Below are positions 34,883 to 44,253 of a stretch of 64,000 bases of DNA, one piece after another. Where the stretch lies: NCBI RefSeq assembly GCF_027270315.1, contig NZ_CP114413.1, positions 8,866,001 to 8,930,000 of the forward strand, read 5' to 3'. The position numbers and the translations under genes were made by a program. The notes below the pieces were generated by a model, which saw only the letters and a list, made by a program, of their open reading frames with translations, ran no database searches and was not told the DNA's origin. The DNA is from Streptomyces cinnabarinus. Its GTDB lineage: Bacteria > Actinomycetota > Actinomycetes > Streptomycetales > Streptomycetaceae. Numbering within the stretch: position 1 is the first letter of the stretch; the number at the start of each line of letters is the position of its first letter.

Positions 34883-36903
34883 GACCCGATCCCGATCTCC
34901 TCTGGACCCCGGGGCCCCGTGAGTCGGAGGACTCCAACGTCGCGCTGTTCATGGCCTGGCTGTACGAGACCCGCGGCCTGAGCTTCACCGACTACGCCGA
35001 GCTGTGGCGGTGGAGCTCCACCGACCTCACGGCCTTCTGGTCCGCGGTGTGGGAGTACTACGGCCTGGACGCCGTAACCGACTACGACGAGGTGCTGGCC
35101 GACGCCACCATGCCCGGAGCCCGCTGGTTCACCGGCGCGCGCCTGAACTTCGCCGAACGGTGCCTCGCCCAGGCCACCGACGAGCGTCCGGCGCTGGTGA
35201 GCGTGACCGAGGACGGCGAGCCGGTCGAGATGTCGTGGGACCGGCTGCGCCGCGAGGTGGCGACCGTGTCCGAGGCGCTCCGGCGGATGGGCGTACAACC
35301 CGGAGACTGCGTCGCCGGGTACCTCACCAACCTGCCCCAGGCGGTGGTGGCGCTCCTGGCCACCGCCGCGGTCGGTGCCGTATGGACGGCCTGCTCACCC
35401 GAGTTCGGCACCCCCAGCGTGCTCGCACGGCTGCGGCAGGCCCGGCCGACGGTCCTCGTCGCGGCGGACGGCTACCGCTACGGCGGCAAGGACCACGACA
35501 GACGCTCCACCGTCACCGAGCTCCTGGACGGACTGCCGACCGTCCGTCACCTCCTGACCGTCGACAACCTCTTCCCACCGCACGGGAACGCCTGGCCGGT
35601 GCGGTCCGACGTCACCGTGCACGCCTGGTCCGCTCTGCCCTCCACCGGCCGCGCGCCGGACTTCGCGCACGTACCGTTCGACCACCCGCTGTGGATTCTC
35701 TGGTCGTCCGGAACCACCGGTGTCCCCAAGGGGATCGTCCAGGGCCACGGCGGCATCGTCGTCGAACTGCTGAAGGCCCTGGGGCTCGGCCTCGACCTGC
35801 GCCCCCGGGACCGGTACATGTTCGTCACCTCCACCAGCTGGATGGTGTGGAACTTCCTGGTCGGCGGTCTGCTGCACGGCAGCACGATCGTTCTCCACGA
35901 TGGCAGCCCCACCTTCCCCGACGCCGCGGGCGCCTGGCACGTGGCCGAACGGACCGGGGCATCGATCGTCGGGGTGGGCGCCGCCTACCTCGCGGCGGTG
36001 GAGAAGTCGGGACTGCACCCAGCGGCCGACCTCGACCTGAGCGCCGTGCGCTCGGTCCTGCAGACCGGGTCGACGATGGCGACCAGCACCTGGAGATGGG
36101 TCCACGAGCGCCTCGCCCCCGGGGTGTGGCTGCAGTCGATCTGCGGCGGAACCGACATCTGCTCCGTACTCGCGGGCGGCTCCCCCCTCCTTCCCGTACG
36201 CGCGGGCCGCATCCAGTGCCCGGCACTCGGCGTGGCACTGGCCGCGTGGGACGAGTCAGGACACCCCCTGATCGGCGAGCAAGGGGAACTGGTGGTGACC
36301 GCGCCACTGCCGTCCATGCCCCTGCGCTTCGTCGACGACCCCGGTGACGCCCGCTACCTGGCCAGCTACTTCGACACTTACCCCGGTGTATGGCGGCACG
36401 GTGACTGGGCGACCGTCGAACCGGACCTGTCGGTCGTCGTCTCCGGCCGCTCCGACTCCACGCTCAACCGCATGGGCGTGCGCATGGGTTCGGCCGACAT
36501 CTACGCCGTGGTGGAGCAACTGCCCGGCATCCGGGACAGCCTGGTCGTGGGCGTCGAGCAGCCCGAGGGCGGCTACTTCATGCCACTGTTCGTAGTGACG
36601 GACGACGACAACGAACCCGAAGCCGCTCTCCGCGAGCGGATCACCGCAGCCATCCGCCGACAGCTCTCCCCACGCCACCTGCCCGACGTGATCGCGCGAG
36701 TACCTGCGGTTCCCCGAACCCTGACCGGCAAGAAGCTCGAAGTCCCCGTCAAACGGATCCTGCAGGGCGCCCGCGCAAATGATGTTACCGGCCCGGGGAC
36801 TGTGACGGACGGTCACATGCTGGACTGGTTCGCCGCATACGGAAGCCGGGTCGAAAGGCCGGGTTCCCGTTCAGGTCAGGAGCAGACGGGTTCACAGTCC
36901 TGA
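34879..36903 (+). CDS. Acetoacetyl-CoA synthetase
   Basis: A 674-residue acyl-adenylate enzyme of the acetoacetate-CoA ligase type, ATP-dependent and cytosolic. The AMP-binding motif LWSSGTTGVPKG is at about residues 273-284, and the N-terminus (DLLWTPGPRESEDSNVALFM) and the ACSPEFG block are those of AACS rather than acetyl-CoA synthetase. GKKLEVPVKR near the end holds the catalytic lysine. The frame is open back to 34192, but the ATG at 34879 overlaps the hydrolase stop and matches the family start. It would reactivate the acetoacetate released by the cleavage enzyme. Confidence 0.93.
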   Translation: MRPDPDLLWTPGPRESEDSNVALFMAWLYETRGLSFTDYAELWRWSSTDLTAFWSAVWEYYGLDAVTDYDEVLADATMPGARWFTGARLNFAERCLAQATDERPALVSVTEDGEPVEMSWDRLRREVATVSEALRRMGVQPGDCVAGYLTNLPQAVVALLATAAVGAVWTACSPEFGTPSVLARLRQARPTVLVAADGYRYGGKDHDRRSTVTELLDGLPTVRHLLTVDNLFPPHGNAWPVRSDVTVHAWSALPSTGRAPDFAHVPFDHPLWILWSSGTTGVPKGIVQGHGGIVVELLKALGLGLDLRPRDRYMFVTSTSWMVWNFLVGGLLHGSTIVLHDGSPTFPDAAGAWHVAERTGASIVGVGAAYLAAVEKSGLHPAADLDLSAVRSVLQTGSTMATSTWRWVHERLAPGVWLQSICGGTDICSVLAGGSPLLPVRAGRIQCPALGVALAAWDESGHPLIGEQGELVVTAPLPSMPLRFVDDPGDARYLASYFDTYPGVWRHGDWATVEPDLSVVVSGRSDSTLNRMGVRMGSADIYAVVEQLPGIRDSLVVGVEQPEGGYFMPLFVVTDDDNEPEAALRERITAAIRRQLSPRHLPDVIARVPAVPRTLTGKKLEVPVKRILQGARANDVTGPGTVTDGHMLDWFAAYGSRVERPGSRSGQEQTGSQS

Positions 36904-37071
36904 CCGTGGCAGCCCGTGGCGTGCAACGCGACCTGTGCGTGGACGAGTTGGGTCGTGGTGATGGTCTGGCAGCGTACGCCCGGCGGGGAAGAGCCATAGA
37001 ATCGCACCCGCCACACCACCGGTCTGCGGGAGTGTGGGCTGGTTCGCGGTGTGCGACTCGGGGGAGGGTTT

Positions 37072-37116
37072 ATGGCCGCCGTTGCCGTCGACAACGGCCT
37101 GCGGGACAGGTCATGA
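37072..37116 (+). CDS. Possible 14-codon leader ORF
   Basis: An ATG with a strong GGGGGAGGG ribosome site opens a short frame, MAAVAVDNGLRDRS, whose TGA overlaps the ATG of the caspase-NTPase gene (ATGA). That gene itself has only a weak ribosome site, so translation may depend on ribosomes finishing this leader. Short frames with good sites occur by chance, so this is tentative. Confidence 0.35.
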   Translation: MAAVAVDNGLRDRS

Positions 37117-40100
37117 CTGGGGAAGAGCCCGTACTCAGATCCGTGTCCCGATGGGTCGTCGTCACCGGAAACGGCACCTACGACCACGACGGGAACGCGC
37201 AGCTCCCCTTCGTTCCCCGCGATCTCGATACGGTCCAAGGGCTGTTCACGGACCTCGGCTACGACGACGCCGGCCGCAAACTCGACGCCACGGCTGCCGA
37301 GTTACGTGCGTTCCTGTCCGACTGGGCCGCCGACGGCGACCGGGGCGACGGCGCCCTCGCCCTGTACTTCAGCGGTCACGGCGATCGGAGCCCCGTCGAC
37401 GAGCGGCATTACCTGCTCTGCCGCGACAGTAGCCCGGACCGGCTCAAGGGCACCGCCCTCGCCGCCGACGACCTCGTCGGACTGGTCACGGAGACCGGTC
37501 TGTCCCGGCTGCTGCTGATCGTGGACACCTGCTACGCCGGTCAGGGCGGCGTCGACATCGTGCGCAGGCTTGCCGCCCAACTGGTCGCCGCGCGGGACGC
37601 GGATCCCCGTACCCTCACCGCGTTCTCGGTCATCGCGGCGGCGCGCCCGCAGGAACTCGCCGAGGACGGGGCCTTCACGCACGCACTGCGGGCCGCCCTG
37701 GACGACCCCACCCTCGGCGGCAACCGTCAGCCCAAGCTCTACCTCGAACAGGTCGTTGATCGCGTCAATGACCTCCTCGGCCCCTTTCAGCACGCCACCT
37801 GGGGCACTCTGCCCAGCGGCGAGGGCTTCGACTTCCTGCCCAACCCCCGCTATGCACCGGACACCCCGCACGAGGGAATCGACCTGGCCGAGCAGCGCAC
37901 CGCTCTCACCCCCGAGGGACGTCGGCGCCGGGAGGAATTCCTCAGCCACTTCGGCCCCCGCGGCCGCGGGCTGGAGCGCACCTCCGACCGCGGCGCCTAC
38001 TTCACGGGCCGGACGAGCGCATTGCGGAAGTTGTGCGGGTGGATCGACGGTGCGTCGGACCTCGGCGACGCGGTCGTCGTGACCGGCAGCGCGGGCGTCG
38101 GCAAGTCCTCGCTGCTGGGCCGCCTCGTCCTGATCGCCGACCCGGTACACCGTGCTGCGCTGTCCGACCTCACTCCTGGTACCCCGCTGCCCCTCGGCCG
38201 CGTCGACGCTGCGATCCATGCCCGTCACAAGCTGCTGGACGACATCGTCACGGCGGTCGCGGACGCCGCCGGAGTCGCCGCCGACCGGGCGACGCTGCTG
38301 CGCGCGCTGGCCGAGCGCAGCGAGCCGCTCGTCATCGTCGTCGACGCCCTGGACGAGGCGGGCACCGCCGGCACGGACGGAGCAGACGGGCGTCTGGTCG
38401 CCGCCTTCCTGGACCGGCTCGCCCAAACCGGCGGCCTGCGGCTGGTGGTGGGAGCCCGGCCGCACGTCGTGCCCGCGCTCGGTGCTCGCTTCTCGGTCAT
38501 GAACCTCGACGACGAGCAGTGGACGGCACCAGGTGATCTCGCGGCCTACGCCCGCAAACTCCTGCGGGCCCCCGACGGCCCCGGCAGCAAGGGCGTGTAC
38601 ACCGCCCCCGGACTCGCCGCCACGGTCGCCGAGGCCGTCGCCGTCCGTGCCGAGGGCAACTACCTGGTCGCCCGGCTCACCGCCCGTGCGCTCGCGCACC
38701 GTGCCGCCCTGCTCGACACGAGTGTCCCCGACTGGGCCGAGCAGTTGCCCCGCCCCGCCGCCAAGAGCCCCCGCCCTGCTGGACCTGCCTTCCGCTGGGC
38801 ACTTGACCAGCAACTGGGCGCCGAGTCCGAGCGCGCCGGCCGCCTCCTGCTGCCCCTCGCTCTCTCCGAGGGTGTGGGCCTGCCGTCCACCGGGCTGTGG
38901 CCCGCGATCGCCTCCGAGGTCTCCGCGGCTCCCGTCACCGCGGACGACATTCGCTGGCTCCTGGACAACGCCGGTTCGCACATCGTAGAGGCCCTGGATC
39001 CCGACGACCGGTCCGTCTACCGGCTCTACCACGAGTCATTCGCGGACGAACTGCGCGCCGAACGAGCCGGCCCCCGCACCTCCTCCGCCGTCACCCGGGC
39101 GCTGCTGGCATCGGTTCCGGTCGATTCCGCCACGGGACTGCGCGACTGGAGTGCCGCGGAGCCGTACGTCTGCGCTCACCTGGCGACGCACGCGGCGGAG
39201 GCCGGCATGCTGGACGAGCTGGTCGTCGACCCGCTGTTCCTGCTGACCGCCGAACCCGGCGCGCTCCAGCGGGCGCTGTCCCACGTGGCCTCGCCCGAGG
39301 CGGTCGCGGCCCGCACCGCCTACGAACGGGTCGGCTCGCTCCTTGCGAGTGAGCCGGACCAGGGACAGCGCTACGCCCAACTGAAGCTGGCCGCCCTGCA
39401 GTCGGGGGCGACACTGCTGGCGCAGGGGATCCGGCAGCGGGCTCCCGACCTGCCTTGGGACACGCGGTTCGTGCTGCCGTTCCACCCTGCGACGCCGTAT
39501 CGCACGATCAGTACCTTCGACTCGTCCGTCCTGGACGTCGTCGCCGTGGAAACGGAGCGGGGGACCTTGCTGGCCACGGGGGAGTCGGGGCGGGGGGTAC
39601 GGCTGTGGGACTTCGACAGTGGGGAACTGATCGGGCAGGTGGGGAACGTAGGGGGATACGACGTGCACGCTCTGAGTGCGTGTGGGCCGTTGCTGATCGT
39701 TACGCGCAACTACGGAACACCGCTCGTCGTTGACCCTGCCAGCCGGCAGACCGTGGGGCTCGGCTCCGAGGGGGACGACTTGTCCCGGGCGTCTATGTGG
39801 GCCTTCGCGGAGTCGGGCGGTACGTGTTACGCGGCTTATTCGCGGCGAGGCAAGCTCCACGTGATCGATCTCCTCCAGGGCCGCCACCTGGCGACCCTGA
39901 AGGTTCCCGAACGGCAGGACCCCGAGACCCGGGTTCCGCCGAAGCTGCTGGCCATCGAAAGCAGTGGCGGTCGGCTCACCGTGGCCGCCGCGATGGACAG
40001 CGTGAGATTCAACGGTGAGGGCGGAGTTCCGTACACCGCGTACCCTGCCACGATCGTCGGGTGGACGGTCGAGCCGAGCACCCCCGACCAGTGGCTCGAA

Positions 40101-41435
40101 CCCGACCTCGTCCGGAGTTGCCGAGGCGTTGATGTGGTGGCGTTGGCCGTGCAGGGCGGCTCGATCCTGGTCGCCACCCGCGAAGTGCTGTCCTTCCGGA
40201 GCTCCGGCTGCCGGGTGTTCCAGCTCGCACGCACCACGCTGGAATGGGCTTGGGCCTACACGGCTCCCAAGGACTGTCGGTTTGTCCGGGTGCAGGGCGA
40301 GACCCATCTGATGAACCCGGTGTCGGGCGGGGCCGAGTTCATCAACACCAAGGGGAGAGTCGCCTGGCGAACTCCCGTCGACCCGCGGCCGGGAACCCGG
40401 TTCACGACGGTGCGGACGTCCGGAGGTGAGCCCACCGTTGTCTCCTGGCAGCGCGGCTCTGCCTCCTTGCGAGCCTGGACCATGCGTCCCAGTGAAAGCG
40501 GTGGCCGCGCCGCCCGCGCCGGCACCGGAAGGGGTCCCCTGCACACTGGGACCGTCTCGGGCCGACCGGTGCTGGTCCACCCGCGCGGCAACGAACCAGC
40601 CCTGGTCGTGGATGCCGCCACTGGTTCCGCCCTCGGTACCGGCGGCCGGCTCGACCGGCACTTCCCGCAGGCTGCGGGACACCCCGGTGCGGCGCCCTTG
40701 CTGTACTTTCCGGTGCCGGGCCGACACACCCTGAAGATCACGGTGGTGGGCGAGCCCAGCCGGAACCTCACACTGCGTGGAGTACGCCGTGGAGACGACC
40801 CTCAGCTGCGCGTGTCACGGCTGAACGGACAGGACGTGATCGTCGGGTTGTGCGCGAGCTACCTGGGCGTCTGGAGCCTTGACGGGAAGCTGTTGCACCG
40901 GTGGCACATGCCGTCCGTCGCCGGGTCCGACGCGGATGTGCAGGTGACGCAGTACCACCAAGGGATCCTGATCCTCATACAGCACTCACGGGGATACCGC
41001 GAGATTTATGGCTTCCTGGACGGGCGCTTCTTCTCGTCAGCGGTCGACTCCAGCGAGGTGCGCCACAGCATGGTGCTCAGCGTGGGCAACTGGCACGGCG
41101 AGCCGGTGTTCGCCGACAGGGGTGGGGTGTACCGGATCTGGGGGACGAGCGGGGTCCTCGAACCCTCCGTAGGCGCGAGCTGGCGCGAGTCCGGCGTATG
41201 GGCCGAGCGAGTCCTGGTACAGATGCTCCAGGGCCGCCGTACCGTCTTCCTCCTTGGCCAGGACGAGACCCTGTCCCTCTTCGATGTCGATGCGAACCGC
41301 CTGGCCTGCCGAATCCACCTCGGCACCCAGGCGACCGCGCTCACCGTGGTCAACGACGAACTCCTCGGCGTGCTCACCCCGACAGGGCTGATCTCGCTGC
41401 GGGTGCCCGATCTCGGTGGTAGGGCCGATCAATGA
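37113..41435 (+). CDS. Caspase-like protease / STAND NTPase / propeller protein
   Basis: A 1440-residue multidomain protein. Residues 10-245 form a C14 caspase-like protease with His89 (YFSGHGD) and Cys140 (IVDTCYAGQ) as catalytic dyad. Residues 290-700 are a NACHT/AAA-type NTPase with P-loop GSAGVGKS at 325-332 and Walker B VVDALDE at 409-415. From about 790 to the end the text is a run of short beta-strand blocks with repeating GxVxLWD-like motifs, likely a beta-propeller sensor. Proteins of this build act as stress or phage sensors that unleash a protease; that is known of the architecture, not shown here. The frame extends to 36906, but the ATG at 37113 starts the caspase domain. A membrane kinase gene follows. 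Confidence 0.88.
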   Translation: MTGEEPVLRSVSRWVVVTGNGTYDHDGNAQLPFVPRDLDTVQGLFTDLGYDDAGRKLDATAAELRAFLSDWAADGDRGDGALALYFSGHGDRSPVDERHYLLCRDSSPDRLKGTALAADDLVGLVTETGLSRLLLIVDTCYAGQGGVDIVRRLAAQLVAARDADPRTLTAFSVIAAARPQELAEDGAFTHALRAALDDPTLGGNRQPKLYLEQVVDRVNDLLGPFQHATWGTLPSGEGFDFLPNPRYAPDTPHEGIDLAEQRTALTPEGRRRREEFLSHFGPRGRGLERTSDRGAYFTGRTSALRKLCGWIDGASDLGDAVVVTGSAGVGKSSLLGRLVLIADPVHRAALSDLTPGTPLPLGRVDAAIHARHKLLDDIVTAVADAAGVAADRATLLRALAERSEPLVIVVDALDEAGTAGTDGADGRLVAAFLDRLAQTGGLRLVVGARPHVVPALGARFSVMNLDDEQWTAPGDLAAYARKLLRAPDGPGSKGVYTAPGLAATVAEAVAVRAEGNYLVARLTARALAHRAALLDTSVPDWAEQLPRPAAKSPRPAGPAFRWALDQQLGAESERAGRLLLPLALSEGVGLPSTGLWPAIASEVSAAPVTADDIRWLLDNAGSHIVEALDPDDRSVYRLYHESFADELRAERAGPRTSSAVTRALLASVPVDSATGLRDWSAAEPYVCAHLATHAAEAGMLDELVVDPLFLLTAEPGALQRALSHVASPEAVAARTAYERVGSLLASEPDQGQRYAQLKLAALQSGATLLAQGIRQRAPDLPWDTRFVLPFHPATPYRTISTFDSSVLDVVAVETERGTLLATGESGRGVRLWDFDSGELIGQVGNVGGYDVHALSACGPLLIVTRNYGTPLVVDPASRQTVGLGSEGDDLSRASMWAFAESGGTCYAAYSRRGKLHVIDLLQGRHLATLKVPERQDPETRVPPKLLAIESSGGRLTVAAAMDSVRFNGEGGVPYTAYPATIVGWTVEPSTPDQWLEPDLVRSCRGVDVVALAVQGGSILVATREVLSFRSSGCRVFQLARTTLEWAWAYTAPKDCRFVRVQGETHLMNPVSGGAEFINTKGRVAWRTPVDPRPGTRFTTVRTSGGEPTVVSWQRGSASLRAWTMRPSESGGRAARAGTGRGPLHTGTVSGRPVLVHPRGNEPALVVDAATGSALGTGGRLDRHFPQAAGHPGAAPLLYFPVPGRHTLKITVVGEPSRNLTLRGVRRGDDPQLRVSRLNGQDVIVGLCASYLGVWSLDGKLLHRWHMPSVAGSDADVQVTQYHQGILILIQHSRGYREIYGFLDGRFFSSAVDSSEVRHSMVLSVGNWHGEPVFADRGGVYRIWGTSGVLEPSVGASWRESGVWAERVLVQMLQGRRTVFLLGQDETLSLFDVDANRLACRIHLGTQATALTVVNDELLGVLTPTGLISLRVPDLGGRADQ

Positions 41436-41592
41436 TCTCGGGGCCCATTGCTTGGGCGTCGGGCACTTCCGGACGGGCCTGATCTCTTAAGCGGGCCAAC
41501 GTGAGATTCGGGTCACTGACGTGCACAACAGGCGCTACCGTTTGGGGTCCCTCAGCCGTGTCTTCTCGCCTGCCTCCTGGAGAACCACCCAC

Positions 41593-43299
41593 GTGTCCGT
41601 GATCACTTCTCCGCTCCCCGGGGACCCGAGGCGCATCGCGTCGTACAACGTTCTGGGACGACTGGGCTCAGGCGGCATGGGGACCGTATACGCGGCAACC
41701 GATTCCAGCGGGCGGCGCGTCGCGATCAAGGTCGTTCATGCTCAGTACACGGCTGACCCGCAGTTTCGAGCACGCTTTCATCGCGAAGTTGAAGTGCTGC
41801 GCCGAGTGAATGGTCCGTGTCTCGTGCCGTTGCTGGACGCTGACCCGGAGGCCGACGTTCCATGGCTGGCCACCGAGTACATTCACGGCCGAACCCTGCA
41901 GGACTATTTGGCGATTCATGGGTCGCTGGCCGGCGTTCAGCTCCATCTTCTGGCCGCGGGTACAGCCCGCGCGCTGGCCGCGATCCACGCGGCTGGTGTG
42001 ATCCACCGCGACATCAAACCGACCAACGTGATCTTGACCCCGCAGGGGCCCCGCGTACTGGACTTCGGGATCGCTCACATCGTCGACGGGACCGCCGTGA
42101 CCCGTACCGGGATGACGACGGGAACCCCGGGGTGGATCAGTCCAGAGCACTACCGCGTCGGCGAAGTCGGCGCACCCGGCGACGTGTTCGCCTGGGGTGC
42201 GCTCATGGCTCATGCGGCAACGGGGCGTCTCCCCTTTGGAACAGGCGCCGCGGACGCTGTCGCGTTCCGCGTGATGCGTGAGACGCCGGATCTGGAAGGG
42301 ATACCCGACGACTTGCGCACCATCGTCGAGTCCTCCCTGGAGAAGGAGCCCGTCGGACGCCCCACGGCCCAGAGTCTCGCGGAGAAGACGGCGGACCTGC
42401 TGAGCAGACAGACGACCCAAGTCCTGGACGGTGCGCCCGTCCACCCCACCCTGGTCCAGGACAACATGTCGGGTCAGTGGCACATACCAGGGGTCGAGGA
42501 AGACCCCGCGTGGGGGGCGGCAGAAACCCGCAGGCGGCACAAGCGTGCAGCGTGGCTCACGGTTGCTGCGACGGTCGTGCTCACCGCAGCAGGCCTGGGC
42601 ACATTGGGTGCCATATCTCCGGACACACCGCGTACACGGGCTGCCGCGACGTCCAAGAGCCCTACTACCGCCAGCCCTTCTGCGAAGAAGAGCCCGGACG
42701 AAACATCGCCGAGTCCCACTCGCACCCTTCGCACCGTTGCCTCATCCTCGCCCGCCCCCACGGCAACTCCCGCGGCGACGCTGACAAGGACGGTGGTCAA
42801 CACGATCGCTCCGTGGGCAGTAGGCGGCTACCCGGCTGATGACGTCACCATCACCGGGGAAACCATTGGATCCTGCTGGTCGTCCTCGGAAGCCACGATG
42901 CGTTTTGATGCGTGGCGATGCACTGCAGAGAGCCAGATTCTCGACCCGTGCTTCGGCCCGGACGAAAGTCCTGAGCGGGAAGCCCTGTTGTGTATGGGCA
43001 CCCAGCCGAACCGGATGGTGCGGCTCGTCCTGTCCGAGCCGCTGCCGGGCAACAACTTCCACATCCCGGGAGGGCCGACGATCACGCCCATCATGGTTGT
43101 TCTTGCGGACGGGAACACTTGCCGTGTCATGACGGGCGCCACGACGGTCCTTGCCGGCGAGCGAATGAACTACGCCTGCGAGGAGGGCGGCCACCTCTAC
43201 GGCGACCCGGACAGGAACGACGCCCTCTGGACGATTTCCTACAGGGTCGACAGTGCCGGTACCAGCGTTGGTACGGCAATTGCTGCCGTGTACCAGTGA
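41593..43299 (+). CDS. Transmembrane Ser/Thr protein kinase
   Basis: A 568-residue Hanks-type kinase. Residues 15-275 hold the catalytic domain: glycine loop GRLGSGGMGTVY (22-33), Lys46, HRDIKPTN with the catalytic Asp140, and DFG at 157-159. One membrane helix is at about 319-341, followed by a Ser/Thr/Pro-rich linker and an extracellular domain of about 150 residues with several cysteines, no PASTA repeats. It likely senses something outside the cell. I prefer the GTG at 41593, with GGAG upstream, over the ATG at 41521. It follows the caspase-NTPase gene on the same strand, with 157 bases between. Confidence 0.9.
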   Translation: MSVITSPLPGDPRRIASYNVLGRLGSGGMGTVYAATDSSGRRVAIKVVHAQYTADPQFRARFHREVEVLRRVNGPCLVPLLDADPEADVPWLATEYIHGRTLQDYLAIHGSLAGVQLHLLAAGTARALAAIHAAGVIHRDIKPTNVILTPQGPRVLDFGIAHIVDGTAVTRTGMTTGTPGWISPEHYRVGEVGAPGDVFAWGALMAHAATGRLPFGTGAADAVAFRVMRETPDLEGIPDDLRTIVESSLEKEPVGRPTAQSLAEKTADLLSRQTTQVLDGAPVHPTLVQDNMSGQWHIPGVEEDPAWGAAETRRRHKRAAWLTVAATVVLTAAGLGTLGAISPDTPRTRAAATSKSPTTASPSAKKSPDETSPSPTRTLRTVASSSPAPTATPAATLTRTVVNTIAPWAVGGYPADDVTITGETIGSCWSSSEATMRFDAWRCTAESQILDPCFGPDESPEREALLCMGTQPNRMVRLVLSEPLPGNNFHIPGGPTITPIMVVLADGNTCRVMTGATTVLAGERMNYACEEGGHLYGDPDRNDALWTISYRVDSAGTSVGTAIAAVYQ

Positions 43300-43375
43300 G
43301 TGGTTCCTCAGCTCGGGACAAGCGTGGGCCTGGTGGAGGTTGTCCACGGTTGCCCATCGCGTGGCGGTGTGGTGT

Positions 43376-44127
43376 TCAGTTCGCGGGTACGGCGTCGAGG
43401 GCGAGGAGGCTTTCCGCGGTGTCGGTGATGGTGTCCTCGATGGGGCGTGGCTGCCAGCCCAGGAGGCGTTGGGCCTTCTCGGAGGTGGCGTCAAGGTTCT
43501 TGCCGAGGAGCTTGCGCAGGGTGCGCAGGTCGGGGTTGACCAGGGAGAGGCTGCGGGCCGCCCAGACGGGCATCTCGCGTGTGGGGGTACCGGCGGCGCG
43601 TTCCCCGAGGCGTTCGCGGAGGATCGCGGCGACGTCGCGGACCCACAGGCCCCGGCCGGAGGAGGCGATGAACCTCTCGCCCGCGGCCGCCGGATCGGTC
43701 ATCGCGCGCAGGTGCAGGTCGGCCACGTCCCGGACGTCGACATAGCCGGAGGCGAACTTCAGGGCGACCGGCATGGAGCCGTCGAGCATGCGCTTGATCA
43801 GGCCGAGTGAGGGGAGTAGTCGGGTCCCAGGACGGGCCCCAGCACGCCGGTCGGGTTCACGGTGGTCAGCTCCAGGCCGCTGCCTTCCGTTTCGACGAAG
43901 TGCCAGGCGGCGCGTTCCGCGAGCGTCTTGGACTTCTGGTACGGCTCGATCCCCGCGTCCACATTCGTCCAGTCGGCCTCCGTGAACGGTGTGCTCCGGT
44001 CCGGGTGCCCGTAGGCGACGGCGCCGATCGCGGAGGTGAGGACCACACGTCGTACGCCGGCGTCCCGGGCCGCGCGCAGGACCCGCAGCACTCCGTCGCG
44101 GGCCGGTTTGACCATCTCGTCCTCGGA
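43376..44127 (-). pseudogene. Truncated, frameshifted SDR epimerase/reductase
   Basis: The C-terminal two thirds of an NAD-dependent epimerase-type (extended SDR) enzyme. The catalytic YxxxK (PYQKSKTLAE) and VNPTGVLGP are in one frame, then GLIKRMLDGSMPVALKFASGYVDVRDVADLH follows in another. The shift fits loss of one C in the CCCC run near 43811-43814. The N-terminal Rossmann part with its GxxGxxG motif is missing: homology begins at about 44127. Together these make it a dead gene. It lies directly upstream of, and on the other strand from, the giant-protein operon. Confidence 0.8.
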
Positions 44128-44253
44128 GCGCGGATTGCTGATGGACCTCGCGGTCAAGGGCTTCCGCCCCTGACCGAACCCGAGAGGCGCCGTGCGTGAC
44201 GGCATGCCGCGCGTTCGCTTGTCGTGGCTCGTTGCGCCTGCCAAGCTGGCCGA

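Noticed and set aside
37302..41432. Long minus-strand frames opposite the caspase-NTPase gene
   Set aside because: The plus-strand frame carries intact caspase and P-loop motifs; the opposite frames have none.
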